DNA from: Leeuwenhoekiella marinoflava DSM 3653
Lineage (GTDB): Bacteria; Bacteroidota; Bacteroidia; Flavobacteriales; Flavobacteriaceae
Direction: 5' to 3'
Assembly: GCF_900129005.1 (NCBI RefSeq)
Contig: NZ_FQUN01000014.1
Location: forward strand, 1-64,000
Length of the DNA: 64,000 bases
Position numbers and translations under genes: made by a program. A model generated the notes under the pieces. The model was not told the origin of the DNA and searched no databases. It worked only from the letters and a program-made list of their open reading frames with translations. Numbering within the stretch: the first letter of the stretch is position 1; every line of letters begins with the position of its first letter. Below, in pieces: positions 26,912 through 36,192 of this stretch.

Positions 26912-27430
26912 TTAATCAAATAATTCCTGAACCTCAGTCTTAAGATAATCTAAACCAAGTAAAGTAGGGTTTGGTGACTCATCAAAATTTGTTAAAATAT
27001 ATGTTCTGATGTCATGAGCTGTATTCAACTCTGTATTTGCAACTCCTTTTCGAAGTTGCTGAATCAAGGCATTTTTTGATGATTTGATTACGCGCCAGCA
27101 TTCATCAGAAATATAAATCTGTTGCGTGAGATTGTGTTCAAATTCTTGCTCTATGGTTGCGATTAATAAGTCTACATAAGATTTTTTATCATCAGATGCA
27201 GGCTTTATTCGAATTAGAAGTTGGTTTGGGCTTATTCTTTCCAGAAAAAGTGTAAGACGTTCAAAAGCCTGCAAACGTAATGGTAACGTGTCTTTTTGAC
27301 TTTGTTTATGAAGCAGAAAACGTCTTCTTTTTTCTTCGTTTTTCATAAAAGAATCAAAGAAATAATAGGCGAGTAGAGCCACAACAATTGCGGGTCCTAC
27401 TGAAATTAAAATATCTAATATATCGTCCAT
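26912..27430 (-). CDS. hypothetical membrane-anchored protein
   Basis: 172 residues. One N-terminal membrane helix (ISVGPAIVVALLAYYFFDSF) is followed by a basic stretch (KNEEKRRRF), then a soluble helical domain of about 135 residues facing the cytosol. It resembles small Flavobacteriia-specific proteins of unknown function. It lies in the operon between the glutamate-synthase-like gene (8 bp upstream) and the DUF3124 gene (11 bp downstream). Confidence 0.7.
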   Translation of the reverse strand: MDDILDILISVGPAIVVALLAYYFFDSFMKNEEKRRRFLLHKQSQKDTLPLRLQAFERLTLFLERISPNQLLIRIKPASDDKKSYVDLLIATIEQEFEHNLTQQIYISDECWRVIKSSKNALIQQLRKGVANTELNTAHDIRTYILTNFDESPNPTLLGLDYLKTEVQELFD

Positions 27431-27438
27431 AATCCTAA

Positions 27439-29058
27439 TTAGTATCTTACAGCGTCTTCAAATTGCTTTATTTTACTGTTTTCACGCTTAACGGTTTCTT
27501 TATCGTATTCTCCGCCTAGATGTTCACAATTCAATAAAGAAGACATTCCCTCAAAAGGCACATCCACTTTGTGATAACTGAAGCAAGCGGCTAAAGTTTG
27601 ACTTAGATTTTTATCTCCTAGAGTTAGATCAACATCTTCAGTAGTTAGCTGACAAGGATGCTCATAACCACAGGCGTGTGTGATTTCAAGTAACTCTTTT
27701 CTGAAATTTTTAAAGTAAAAATTGGTTCGTACTGCTTTATCTTCAATATCAATACCGGCTTGCAACCACTTGTTTTGAGTAGCAACGCCACTAGGGCAGG
27801 TATTATTGTGACAAGCTTTTGCCTGTATACAGCCAATAGAAAGCATCGCTTCTCTGGCAACATTGATCACATCTGCACCCATTGCGAAAGCCATCGCACC
27901 TTTTGCCGGTAAACCTAATTTACCACTACCAATAAAAACAATACGTTCTGTGAGATGATGTTTTTTAAAGATTTTATATAAATCACTAAAGGCATAAACC
28001 CAAGGCAAAGAGACGTGATCAGCAAAGCTGGGCGGTGCCGCTCCTGTACCACCTTCACCACCGTCAACCTGAATAAAATCGGGTCCTTTATTGGTTTTAA
28101 CCATCAGTTGGGCTAGTTTTTCCCAATCCTGCAACTTACCTATTGCAGCTTTAATCCCAACCGGAAGTCCGGTGGCTTCAGCAATCTGTTCTACAAATTC
28201 TAGAAGTCCATCTACGCCTTCAAAAGCCGAGTGGGTTGCAGGTGAAATCACATCTTTACCCATAGGTACGTGACGTATTTCAGAAATTTCCTGTGTTATT
28301 TTTGAAGCCGGAAGCACTCCCCCTTTACCCGGTTTTGCACCTTGTGACAACTTAACTTCAATCGCTTTGATTTCTGGATTAGCTTTGACTAAAGCAATCA
28401 TTTTTTCCATCGAAAAATTTCCGTGCTCATCTCTTACTCCAAAATAACCGGTACCGATCTGGTAAATCACGTCAGCTCCTTTTTTATGATAAGAAGAAAG
28501 GCCACCCTCACCACAGTTGTGGTATGCATGCGCCAGTTTACAACCTTTATTTAGCGATTCAATAGCTCGTGCAGAAAGCGAACCAAAACTCATAGCTGAT
28601 ACATTTATCGCAGAAGCTGGTCTGTAAGGTTTACGGCGATTATTATAAGAACCCATTACCTTGGCACATGGTAAAAAATAGGGGTTTTTGGCATTGGGAT
28701 GTTCTGATGGAACTTTGAATCCCATCATCGCATTATTTATAAAAATGTAATTAGCCTCATAGATATTTTGATCTGTACCAAAACCTTCATAGTTGTTCTG
28801 GTTTTTAGCGGAAGCATAAATCCAGCCACGCTCGATTCGATTAAACGGAAGTTCTTCGCGGTTATTTGCAACGATATATTGGCGTAATTCCGGACCAATA
28901 CTTTCTAACATATACCGAATATGTCCCACCACCGGAAAGTTGTGTGTGATGATGTGTTTTTTATTGAAAAATACATCGCGAATACCAATGATTACAAGCA
29001 CAACTAAAAGCCAGAACCACCATGGAATATTGCCTAAAAATGTTAGAAATTCGTTCAT
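27439..29058 (-). CDS. FMN-binding glutamate synthase-family protein
   Basis: 539 residues from the ATG. An upstream TTG at 29079 is rejected, because the -7 element at 29084-29091 would place transcription start on top of it. It has an N-terminal membrane helix (IPWWFWLLVVLVIIGI), then the FMN-binding TIM barrel of glutamate synthase (IQVDGGEGGTGAAPPSFADH) and a cluster-type Cys motif, GCIQAKACHNNTCPSGVAT (C-x5-C-x4-C). It has no amidotransferase domain, so it is not a full GltB. It may use another electron or amino donor. It heads the antiporter operon. Confidence 0.9.
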   Translation of the reverse strand: MNEFLTFLGNIPWWFWLLVVLVIIGIRDVFFNKKHIITHNFPVVGHIRYMLESIGPELRQYIVANNREELPFNRIERGWIYASAKNQNNYEGFGTDQNIYEANYIFINNAMMGFKVPSEHPNAKNPYFLPCAKVMGSYNNRRKPYRPASAINVSAMSFGSLSARAIESLNKGCKLAHAYHNCGEGGLSSYHKKGADVIYQIGTGYFGVRDEHGNFSMEKMIALVKANPEIKAIEVKLSQGAKPGKGGVLPASKITQEISEIRHVPMGKDVISPATHSAFEGVDGLLEFVEQIAEATGLPVGIKAAIGKLQDWEKLAQLMVKTNKGPDFIQVDGGEGGTGAAPPSFADHVSLPWVYAFSDLYKIFKKHHLTERIVFIGSGKLGLPAKGAMAFAMGADVINVAREAMLSIGCIQAKACHNNTCPSGVATQNKWLQAGIDIEDKAVRTNFYFKNFRKELLEITHACGYEHPCQLTTEDVDLTLGDKNLSQTLAACFSYHKVDVPFEGMSSLLNCEHLGGEYDKETVKRENSKIKQFEDAVRY

Positions 29059-29083
29059 AACCGGGTTTAAAAAATTCAATCTT

Positions 29084-29091
29084 CAAACTTA
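29084..29091 (-). promoter_or_regulatory. promoter -7 element of the glutamate-synthase-like operon
   Basis: On the minus strand this reads TAAGTTTG, an exact TAnnTTTG. The ATG at 29058 follows at a normal short-leader distance. Confidence 0.55.
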
Positions 29092-29182
29092 GTGTTTCAC
29101 TATGTTTTTGAAAGGCTCTAAATTGAGAATTTAAGAATTATTAACCCTTTAATAGATCCTTAAGAGTAATAAATTGAGACAT

Positions 29183-29216
29183 AAAAAAGCAAACGTAATC
29201 GTACGTTCGCTTTTTT
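29183..29216 (-). terminator. terminator after the M20 hydrolase gene
   Basis: Two 15-nt arms (AAAAAAGCAAACGTA and TACGTTCGCTTTTTT) pair with one mismatch around a 4-nt loop. The symmetric A/T tails would work in either direction; the gene served is the minus-strand hydrolase. Confidence 0.8.
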
Positions 29217-29324
29217 TAGAAAAGAGTAGATTTACTCGATAATCGAGATTTAAATGCTCCTAGGCTTGCCTCGAAGTCAAAAGCTGTTTTCTTTGAATGC
29301 CTTGTGGGGTTATCTCAAGGTGAT

Positions 29325-30608
29325 TTACTTTGCGTTTAAGTAATCAAGCGTTAATTGGCTCATTGTTTTTACGCCCAGTAAAAGTCCGTCATCATCAATC
29401 TGAAAATCAGGAGTGTGATGTGGGTAAGCTTCGGTATTTCCCGGAGCCATTCCTCCTAAAAAGAAGAATAACCCGGGAACCTCCTCTTGATAATAACTGA
29501 AATCTTCACCTCCGGTAGTTGCTTTAACCAGTTTTACGTGATCTTCGCCTGCAACATTTTTGAGAGTAGGAAGCATTTGTTCAGTAAGTGCGAGGTCGTT
29601 ATACGTAATAGCAGTATTGCTCTGAAATTCTATCGTTGCGCTTCCGCCGTAAGCTTTAGCCAGACCTTCACTCATTTCAGTCATACGACGTATAATTAAT
29701 TCCCGCATATCAGGATCTAACGTACGTACAGTACCTACTAATTCTGCAGTTTCAGGAATAATATTAAAGCGAACGCCACCAGAAATTTTACCTACTGTTA
29801 TAACTGCAGGTTCTACTAATAGGTTAGATTCTCTACTGATAATCGATTGAAATCCGTCAATAATCTTAGCAGCGATGTATATGGGATCAACACCGCCCCA
29901 AGGTTGAGAACCGTGGGTTTGTTTTCCTTGTATCTTAACAACAAAACGCTCTACGGCAGCCATTGTTCCACCCGGTTTATAGGCGATGGTTCCTACCGGA
30001 GTAGCACTGTTAATATGTAGTCCAAAAATAGCATCTACATCCGGACTTTTTAAAACTCCTTCTTTAATCATTAAAGCCGCGCCACCTTCTTCTCCCGGAG
30101 GCGCACCTTCTTCAGCAGGCTGAAATATAAATTTTACCGTACCGTGTATTTTATCTGTATTTTCTGCTAGTATCTGAGCTGTACCCATAAGAATCGCAAT
30201 GTGTGTATCGTGACCACATGCGTGCATTACGCCGGTCTCTTCGCCCATAAAAGTCGAAACAACTTCACTTTTAAAAGGTAAATCATTACGCTCAGTCACA
30301 GGTAGCGCATCTATATCTGCACGTAGCGCTACAACTTTACCGGGATAATCTCCTTTAAGGATCCCTACAACGCCGGTTTTTGCAACTTTGGTTTCTACTT
30401 CTATTCCTAATGATTTGAGGTGCTCGGCAATTTTAGCAGCCGTTTCAAATTCACGATTACTCAATTCCGGATGCTCATGAATATCATGACGCCATTCAAT
30501 GACCTGATCTTCTATAGCTTCCGCAGCAGCTGTGATTTCAGGATCTGGAGTTTGTGCAAAAGCAGCAGCTCCAAGTGTTAAGAATGCTAATGTGTTTAGT
30601 TTTTTCAT
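29325..30608 (-). CDS. M20-family amidohydrolase (IAA/hippurate hydrolase-like), secreted
   Basis: 427 residues with a signal peptide (LAFLTLGAAAFAQ), so it is exported. M20 enzymes cleave amide bonds of N-acyl amino acids with a two-metal site. Seen: RADIDALPV, MHACGHDTHIA, the Glu pair in PAEEGAPPGEEGG, and GLHINS. The dimerisation domain is in the middle (about 215-325). The secreted DsrE protein lies just upstream (10-bp gap), so they share a transcript. The substrate is unknown. Confidence 0.93.
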   Translation of the reverse strand: MKKLNTLAFLTLGAAAFAQTPDPEITAAAEAIEDQVIEWRHDIHEHPELSNREFETAAKIAEHLKSLGIEVETKVAKTGVVGILKGDYPGKVVALRADIDALPVTERNDLPFKSEVVSTFMGEETGVMHACGHDTHIAILMGTAQILAENTDKIHGTVKFIFQPAEEGAPPGEEGGAALMIKEGVLKSPDVDAIFGLHINSATPVGTIAYKPGGTMAAVERFVVKIQGKQTHGSQPWGGVDPIYIAAKIIDGFQSIISRESNLLVEPAVITVGKISGGVRFNIIPETAELVGTVRTLDPDMRELIIRRMTEMSEGLAKAYGGSATIEFQSNTAITYNDLALTEQMLPTLKNVAGEDHVKLVKATTGGEDFSYYQEEVPGLFFFLGGMAPGNTEAYPHHTPDFQIDDDGLLLGVKTMSQLTLDYLNAK

Positions 30609-30617
30609 GTATGTTAT

Positions 30618-31163
30618 TTAAAAGGAAATTAATGCGTAGTCTAAATTCTGATAGTGTATTAATGCAGTCATTGCAGATAAAGCAAGGATTGTATGCTCCC
30701 AGCGTTTTTTTGCTGAAATACCACGTGTGCCGGCAGTTTGCCCACATAAAATCACAGGTATATCTAAGGAGTGAAGTTTGTTGAGTAAGGCTAAATTGGG
30801 ATTATCAATACCAAATTTCTCCTTGTAATACTCATTTTTAAGCAATCCAAAAGCAGCACTGCCGTGCACAATAAGTATAGGTTTTAATCGATTTTTATCA
30901 ACTCCTGCGGCGACGTGCATATTTAGAAAGCGCGCTGCAGTATTAAAATGCGAATTTAGAGAAGTAGGATCGTCTGGAGCTTTAGCGATGTCAAAAACCA
31001 CTTGATAATCTTCATCTAGATTTATTGCAAGATCAGGATTGGGCACAGAAATGGTATTGCCAAAATCTTCAATCAGCGGTCCTGTTAGTTCTTCTTGTGC
31101 AATACTTATTTTCGCGAATGCGAAAAAAATAAATAAGCTAATGCCCAAACGTTTTAAGTTCAT
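30618..31163 (-). CDS. secreted DsrE-family protein
   Basis: 181 residues with a signal peptide (LGISLFIFFAFAKISIAQ). DsrE-fold proteins often bind or transfer sulfur. The fold is suggested by LKPILIVHGSAAFGLL and the single conserved Cys in IPVILCGQTAG. Part of its signal sequence (FAFAK) is coded by a copy of the short palindromic repeat seen elsewhere in the window. It is cotranscribed with the M20 hydrolase. Export is unusual for DsrE proteins but is known in related hypothetical groups. Confidence 0.75.
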   Translation of the reverse strand: MNLKRLGISLFIFFAFAKISIAQEELTGPLIEDFGNTISVPNPDLAINLDEDYQVVFDIAKAPDDPTSLNSHFNTAARFLNMHVAAGVDKNRLKPILIVHGSAAFGLLKNEYYKEKFGIDNPNLALLNKLHSLDIPVILCGQTAGTRGISAKKRWEHTILALSAMTALIHYQNLDYALISF

Positions 31164-31306
31164 AAAATGAAATTCAGAAAACTAAAGATATAGAAAAGCT
31201 AGAGAAGCTAAAACTGGAAGTTTGTGATTTATTAGTATCTAGATTTTGATTTATAATGATGCAAAATTGATATTGAGAAGCGATTTTAATGAATTATAAG
31301 CAAAAT

Positions 31307-31343
31307 AAAAGCATGCCTTCAATCGAATTTGAGACATGCTTTT
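31307..31343 (-). terminator. terminator after the VWA lipoprotein gene
   Basis: AAAAGCATG (31307-31315) and CATGCTTTT (31335-31343) form a stem about 40 bp after the stop codon. Confidence 0.6.
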
Positions 31344-31380
31344 TCATTTTTACTTTTTTAATAAATGAGTCCTAGCGATT

Positions 31381-32565
31381 CTAGCTAGTGTACTTTTTAA
31401 TGAGTCGTATTAATAATTCCTGAAGAATTTCTACTTCATAATCTCCTATTGTAGGCTCAAGATGGTCGTCGCCCACGCCGCTATCATTTGTGATAAATAC
31501 ATAGGTTCCGTTTGTTGTTATGCTGAAATTTCGCATCAAAAATTCAGTCTTTTTGTTGATGCCACTTGCGACTATAGGAATGATCTTAATTCCTTTTTGA
31601 GCAGCTTTTTTAATTGATTCATGCAGGTCATCCATTACTTGTGCTTCATCGTGTGGCGGTGCATCTAATAACAAGAATGCAATGCGGGTTTTTGCAGTTG
31701 TAGCCCATTGCAAATCATCTATACTGGTCTTAAGAGCAGTATGTACAGCTTCGGGGAAATCTCCGCCACCATCAGCGGTCTGTGCATTAATATAAGTTAG
31801 CGTGTTCTCTAGATTTAAGGTGAAATCTGATTTTTTAACTAAATATTCATCGTCAACATCTCTATAGAAAACAGTTCCTGTAGAAATCTGAAGATTAGAA
31901 TTTGCGGCTTTTACTTTCTGAATAACTTGTTTGAGATCATCTTTTAGAAAATCCATTTCATCACTCATAGAACCTGTGGCATCTACAATAAAACAGAGGT
32001 CAACATTGCTGTACACCGGTGCAGAATTGTTTATTTTTATGGTGTTGATTTCTTCAGAATAAGATTTTACGTTGCTTAATTTTTGATCACCCAGATAAAA
32101 ACTATAATTTGTAATTTCGGTGGTTTTCTGCTTGTCGCTTTTGAGATCGATCCACAATTCTGCAGTACCTAGATTGTCTGTTTTTGCTGCCCAGACTACA
32201 TCTGTACCTTTTTTAATAGTTAAAACAGCATCTACCACCGGTAAATTATTTTCATCTTTCAATTCAAATGAAAAGCGGTTTGCTGTGTTGAATTCCCAGT
32301 TTGTGGTAAGTTGATCTGCCACTTCCTGATTGAGTAAGTTTTGCCAGAAACTCCAGTTTTGCAAATCATTCCATTCTCCTGCGGTGATGATTCCGGCATT
32401 GTCAGAATCCCCATTACCTGATCCTCCTGCACCAGCAGAACCACCCGATTCAGAAGAAAAAGCACCGTTTGATAACTCGTCTTCTTCCGGTAGCGCAGCG
32501 TCTTCAGTACACGATAAAAAAAGAGCAAAAAATAGGAGAATGAGAAAAGCGTAAGATTTTTTCAT
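31381..32565 (-). CDS. von Willebrand factor A-domain lipoprotein
   Basis: 394 residues with a lipoprotein signal (LILLFFALFLSC). After a Gly/Ser-rich linker (about 30-58) there is a carboxypeptidase-regulatory-like beta domain (about 95-180, with PVVDAVLTIKKGTDVVW). A VWA domain follows from about 190, with the MIDAS motif DATGS, later TADGGGDFPEAVHTAL and LLLDAPPH. VWA domains bind proteins through a metal ion. It is probably on the cell surface or in the periplasm. Monocistronic, divergent from the helicase gene. Confidence 0.88.
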   Translation of the reverse strand: MKKSYAFLILLFFALFLSCTEDAALPEEDELSNGAFSSESGGSAGAGGSGNGDSDNAGIITAGEWNDLQNWSFWQNLLNQEVADQLTTNWEFNTANRFSFELKDENNLPVVDAVLTIKKGTDVVWAAKTDNLGTAELWIDLKSDKQKTTEITNYSFYLGDQKLSNVKSYSEEINTIKINNSAPVYSNVDLCFIVDATGSMSDEMDFLKDDLKQVIQKVKAANSNLQISTGTVFYRDVDDEYLVKKSDFTLNLENTLTYINAQTADGGGDFPEAVHTALKTSIDDLQWATTAKTRIAFLLLDAPPHDEAQVMDDLHESIKKAAQKGIKIIPIVASGINKKTEFLMRNFSITTNGTYVFITNDSGVGDDHLEPTIGDYEVEILQELLIRLIKKYTS

Positions 32566-32838
32566 AAGGTTGTTGATTTTTTTGATTGATTTATAAAGTA
32601 GATGTTATTTGATTAAAAGGTTGCTTGTGAGCATGTTAAATTTTTTAGTTACTTTTTGACTAAAGAATTTCGTGTTCAAACCTGAACGTTTTAAAATCTT
32701 GAGTAGGCGTAATTTTCTTGATAACTAAATACCATAGTGTTCTGATAAAAAAATAAGTTTCCTTAATTTTCGCCCTCTTACTAAATAGCGGTATTATTTA
32801 GCTCAGGAAGTTTAGTTTCAGTAAAAAATCAGATTGTT

Positions 32839-35160
32839 TTGGAGGCACTTTTAGAAGGATTGAATGAAGCACAACGTGCGCCGGTTTTGCAAAAAGACGG
32901 TGCAATGATGGTGATTGCCGGTGCAGGCTCTGGGAAAACCAGAGTACTTACCATGCGTATTGCTTACCTGATGCAACAGGGAGTTGATGCGTTTAATATA
33001 TTATCACTCACATTTACCAATAAAGCGGCACGGGAGATGAAAACGCGTATCGGTACCATTGTGGGTAATAGCGAGGCAAAAAACCTGTGGATGGGAACCT
33101 TTCACTCGGTTTTTGCAAAGATCTTACGGATTGAAGGACATCACTTGGGATTTCCTCCCAATTTTACGATTTATGATTCGCAGGATTCTCAAAGACTTAT
33201 TTCTGCGATTATCAAAGAGATGGGGCTTGATAAAGATATTTACAAGTACAAGCAGGTTCATAGCCGTATCTCTTCTTTTAAAAACAGTTTGATTACGGTT
33301 AAAGCTTATTTTCAGAATCCTGAGTTGATGGAAGCTGATGCGATGGCCAAAAAGCCACGTATAGGTAATATTTATAAGGAATACGTAGACCGTTGTTTTA
33401 AAGCGGGAGCAATGGATTTTGATGATTTATTGTTGCGTACAAACGAATTATTAGCGCGTTTTCCTGAAGTACTCGCCAAATATCAGAAGCGTTTTCAATA
33501 CATTTTGGTTGATGAGTACCAGGATACGAATCACTCACAATACCTTATAGTGAAAGCACTTGCAGACCGCTATCAGAATATTTGTGTGGTGGGTGATGAC
33601 TCCCAGAGTATTTACGCGTTCCGTGGGGCAAATATTAATAATATTTTGAACTATCAGCGTGATTATGATGATGTAAAAGTCTATCGTTTGGAACAAAATT
33701 ACCGTTCCTCAAAAAATATTGTTGAAGCCGCAAACTCAGTTATAGAGCATAATAAAACCAAATTGGATAAAGTGGTGTGGACCGCTAATGATGACGGACC
33801 TAAAATTATCGTACATCGCTCACTTACCGATGGTGAGGAAGGCCGCTACGTTGCCAGCAACATCTTTGAAACAAAGATGAACAACCAGTTGCAGCACAGT
33901 GATTTTGCTATTTTATACCGAACAAACGCCCAGTCACGGGCGATGGAAGATGCGCTTAGAAAACGGGAGATTCCGTATAGAATCTATGGAGGACTTTCAT
34001 TCTATCAGCGGAAAGAGATTAAAGACGTGTTAGCTTACCTGCGCATTTTGACAAATCCTAATGACGAGGAGGCCTTAAAACGAGTGATCAATTATCCGGC
34101 AAGAGGTATTGGTGCTACGACCTTAGATCGTCTCGTTATCGCTGCGAAGCAGTACGATCGCTCTATATTTGAAGTGATGGAAAATATTGAGCATCTGGAT
34201 ATTAAGATCAATTCGAGCACAAAAAATAAGCTCTATAATTTTGTGAATATGATTCACAGTTTTAAGATTTTGAGCGAAAATGCAGATGCTTTTACCGTTG
34301 CTGAAACTGTTGCTCGTAAAACTGGCTTGTTACAAGAATTGAAAAAAGACGGAACACCTGAAGGTATTGCGCGTATTGAAAACATCGAGGAATTGCTTAA
34401 CGGGATGCGTGACTTTGTTGAAGGTCAAAAAGAAATTGCAGATGCTACCGGAAGCCTTTCTGAGTTTCTGGAAGATGTAGCCCTCGCTACCGATATGGAT
34501 AAAGACATTGATGATGTGGACCGCGTGTCGTTGATGACCATTCACCTGGCAAAAGGTCTGGAGTTCCCGTATGTGTATATCGTGGGGCTTGAAGAAGATT
34601 TGTTCCCGAGTGGAATGAGTATGAACACCCGTAGCGAACTGGAAGAAGAGCGGCGCTTGTTTTACGTGGCACTTACCCGTGCAGAAAAGCAAGCCTATCT
34701 TACTTATACCGAGTCTCGCTATCGCTGGGGGAAATTAATAGATGCAGAACCGAGTCGTTTTATTGAAGAAATAGATCAGCAATACTTAGACATCCAGACG
34801 CCAATGGATAATTATCGCTACAAGCCGATGATTGATACCGATATTTTTGGTGAACCGGATAAGAGTAAACTGCGATTGAAAAAGCCCGTAAGCGGAAGCG
34901 CTCCTACAGTGGGTAAGCCTACTGAAGATCAACTTCGAAAATTACGCAAGTTGAGACCACAAACCGCTTCAGAAATTCCAACCGATGATCTCAACGGAAA
35001 TCTTTCTAAAGGAATGCATGTAGAGCACAGTCGTTTTGGTCACGGTGAAGTATTGGGTATAGAAGGAATAGGGCAGGATCAAAAAGCAGAAATAAACTTT
35101 CAAACCGGAGGTATTAAAAAGCTGTTGTTGCGCTTTGCGAAGCTGAAGATATTGGATTAA
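32839..35160 (+). CDS. UvrD/PcrA-type superfamily 1 DNA helicase
   Basis: 773 residues. It is a 3'-5' helicase for repair and for removing obstacles at forks. Motif I GAGSGKT (about 28-34), motif II DEYQDTN, motif III GDDSQSIYAFRGA, IV EQNYRSS, V TIHLAKGLEFP and VI YVALTRAEKQ are all intact. The C-terminal Tudor-like tail (HVEHSRFGHGEVLGIEG) interacts with RNA polymerase in PcrA proteins. The start is a TTG, since no in-frame ATG precedes the Walker region; MEALLEGLNEAQ is the expected N-terminus. Confidence 0.95.
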   Translation: MEALLEGLNEAQRAPVLQKDGAMMVIAGAGSGKTRVLTMRIAYLMQQGVDAFNILSLTFTNKAAREMKTRIGTIVGNSEAKNLWMGTFHSVFAKILRIEGHHLGFPPNFTIYDSQDSQRLISAIIKEMGLDKDIYKYKQVHSRISSFKNSLITVKAYFQNPELMEADAMAKKPRIGNIYKEYVDRCFKAGAMDFDDLLLRTNELLARFPEVLAKYQKRFQYILVDEYQDTNHSQYLIVKALADRYQNICVVGDDSQSIYAFRGANINNILNYQRDYDDVKVYRLEQNYRSSKNIVEAANSVIEHNKTKLDKVVWTANDDGPKIIVHRSLTDGEEGRYVASNIFETKMNNQLQHSDFAILYRTNAQSRAMEDALRKREIPYRIYGGLSFYQRKEIKDVLAYLRILTNPNDEEALKRVINYPARGIGATTLDRLVIAAKQYDRSIFEVMENIEHLDIKINSSTKNKLYNFVNMIHSFKILSENADAFTVAETVARKTGLLQELKKDGTPEGIARIENIEELLNGMRDFVEGQKEIADATGSLSEFLEDVALATDMDKDIDDVDRVSLMTIHLAKGLEFPYVYIVGLEEDLFPSGMSMNTRSELEEERRLFYVALTRAEKQAYLTYTESRYRWGKLIDAEPSRFIEEIDQQYLDIQTPMDNYRYKPMIDTDIFGEPDKSKLRLKKPVSGSAPTVGKPTEDQLRKLRKLRPQTASEIPTDDLNGNLSKGMHVEHSRFGHGEVLGIEGIGQDQKAEINFQTGGIKKLLLRFAKLKILD

Positions 35161-35209
35161 AATAGTTTCTAATCGTCTAGATGGAAGATTGTATTTTATT
35201 GTTGATTTA

Positions 35210-36034
35210 TCAACTAAACATCTTAATCGAAGCCATTAAGGCAATAGGATCAATTTCAGTGTTAACAGATTCGTCATCCTTTGAAATAGGAAGATTTTGC
35301 TTTTCGTATTCCATTAGAGACCAAGTTTTTTTATGGTATTCGAGAGCGGTTAAGTTTTCAATCCAGTCCCCGCTGTTGAGATATAAGCAACTCCCGTTTG
35401 CATTTTCTACCTTTCGCATTTGCGGTTGATGTATGTGCCCACAAATCACGTAATCAAACTTATTTTCAATAGCGAGTTCGGCAGCAGTTTCTTCAAAATC
35501 AGTAATAAAACTTATCGCTTTTTTTACACTGTTTTTGATCTTTTTAGAAAGTGAATATTTCGGTCTTCCTAAGCTTACCAGACACCAATTGATAAAACTG
35601 TTGAGTACAATAAGAAAATCGTAACCCCAACCGCCTAGCTTGGCAATCCATTTGGTATGTTGTATAGAAGCATCAAAAACATCCCCGTGAAAAATCCACG
35701 CTTTTTTTCCGTCTAGATTCAATACCAGTTTATCAATCACAGAAATATTACCCAATTCCACCGGACTGAACTTACGCAGCTTTTCGTCATGATTACCGGT
35801 GATGTAATACACCTTAGTCCCTTTCGCGGCGAGCGAAATGATTTTTTTAATAACCTGAAGATGTGATTTTGGGAAATACCGTTTTCTAAACTGCCAGATA
35901 TCTATAATATCTCCGTTGAGCACCAGAGTTTTAGGCTTGATGCTTTGTAGGTAATTAACCAGTTCTTTTGCGTGAGCTCCGTATGTACCTAGATGAACAT
36001 CAGAAAGGATAACAAGTTCTACTTTTCGTTTCAA
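35210..36034 (-). CDS. metallophosphoesterase, UDP-2,3-diacylglucosamine diphosphatase-like (LpxH-type)
   Basis: 274 residues. The calcineurin-like metal ligands are all present: DVHLG, NGDIIDIW, GNHDE, HGDVFD and CGHIHQP. This family includes LpxH, which cleaves UDP-diacylglucosamine in lipid A synthesis. The peripheral membrane location is inferred. The start codon is TTG, with an in-frame TAA six codons upstream and no closer ATG. The segment IISLAAKGTK is coded by a copy of the short palindromic element. It converges on the helicase gene with 49 bp between. Confidence 0.85.
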   Translation of the reverse strand: MKRKVELVILSDVHLGTYGAHAKELVNYLQSIKPKTLVLNGDIIDIWQFRKRYFPKSHLQVIKKIISLAAKGTKVYYITGNHDEKLRKFSPVELGNISVIDKLVLNLDGKKAWIFHGDVFDASIQHTKWIAKLGGWGYDFLIVLNSFINWCLVSLGRPKYSLSKKIKNSVKKAISFITDFEETAAELAIENKFDYVICGHIHQPQMRKVENANGSCLYLNSGDWIENLTALEYHKKTWSLMEYEKQNLPISKDDESVNTEIDPIALMASIKMFS

Positions 36035-36192
36035 AGAAAATGATTTTTAACAAATTACAACCATGTCTGTTATCCTAGTTTTAACTCATTATTAAATTAT
36101 TTAAGTCTTTCCACTTTTTTGCAATGAATTAGCTGCGTAATGACAAGGCTTTTAGCATAAAACATTTTAATTTCGCCGCTCAAACTTTTGTT

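Noticed and set aside
29059-29079. Upstream TTG start for the glutamate-synthase-like gene
   Set aside because: The -7 element just upstream puts transcription start at about this point; the ATG at 29058 fits better.
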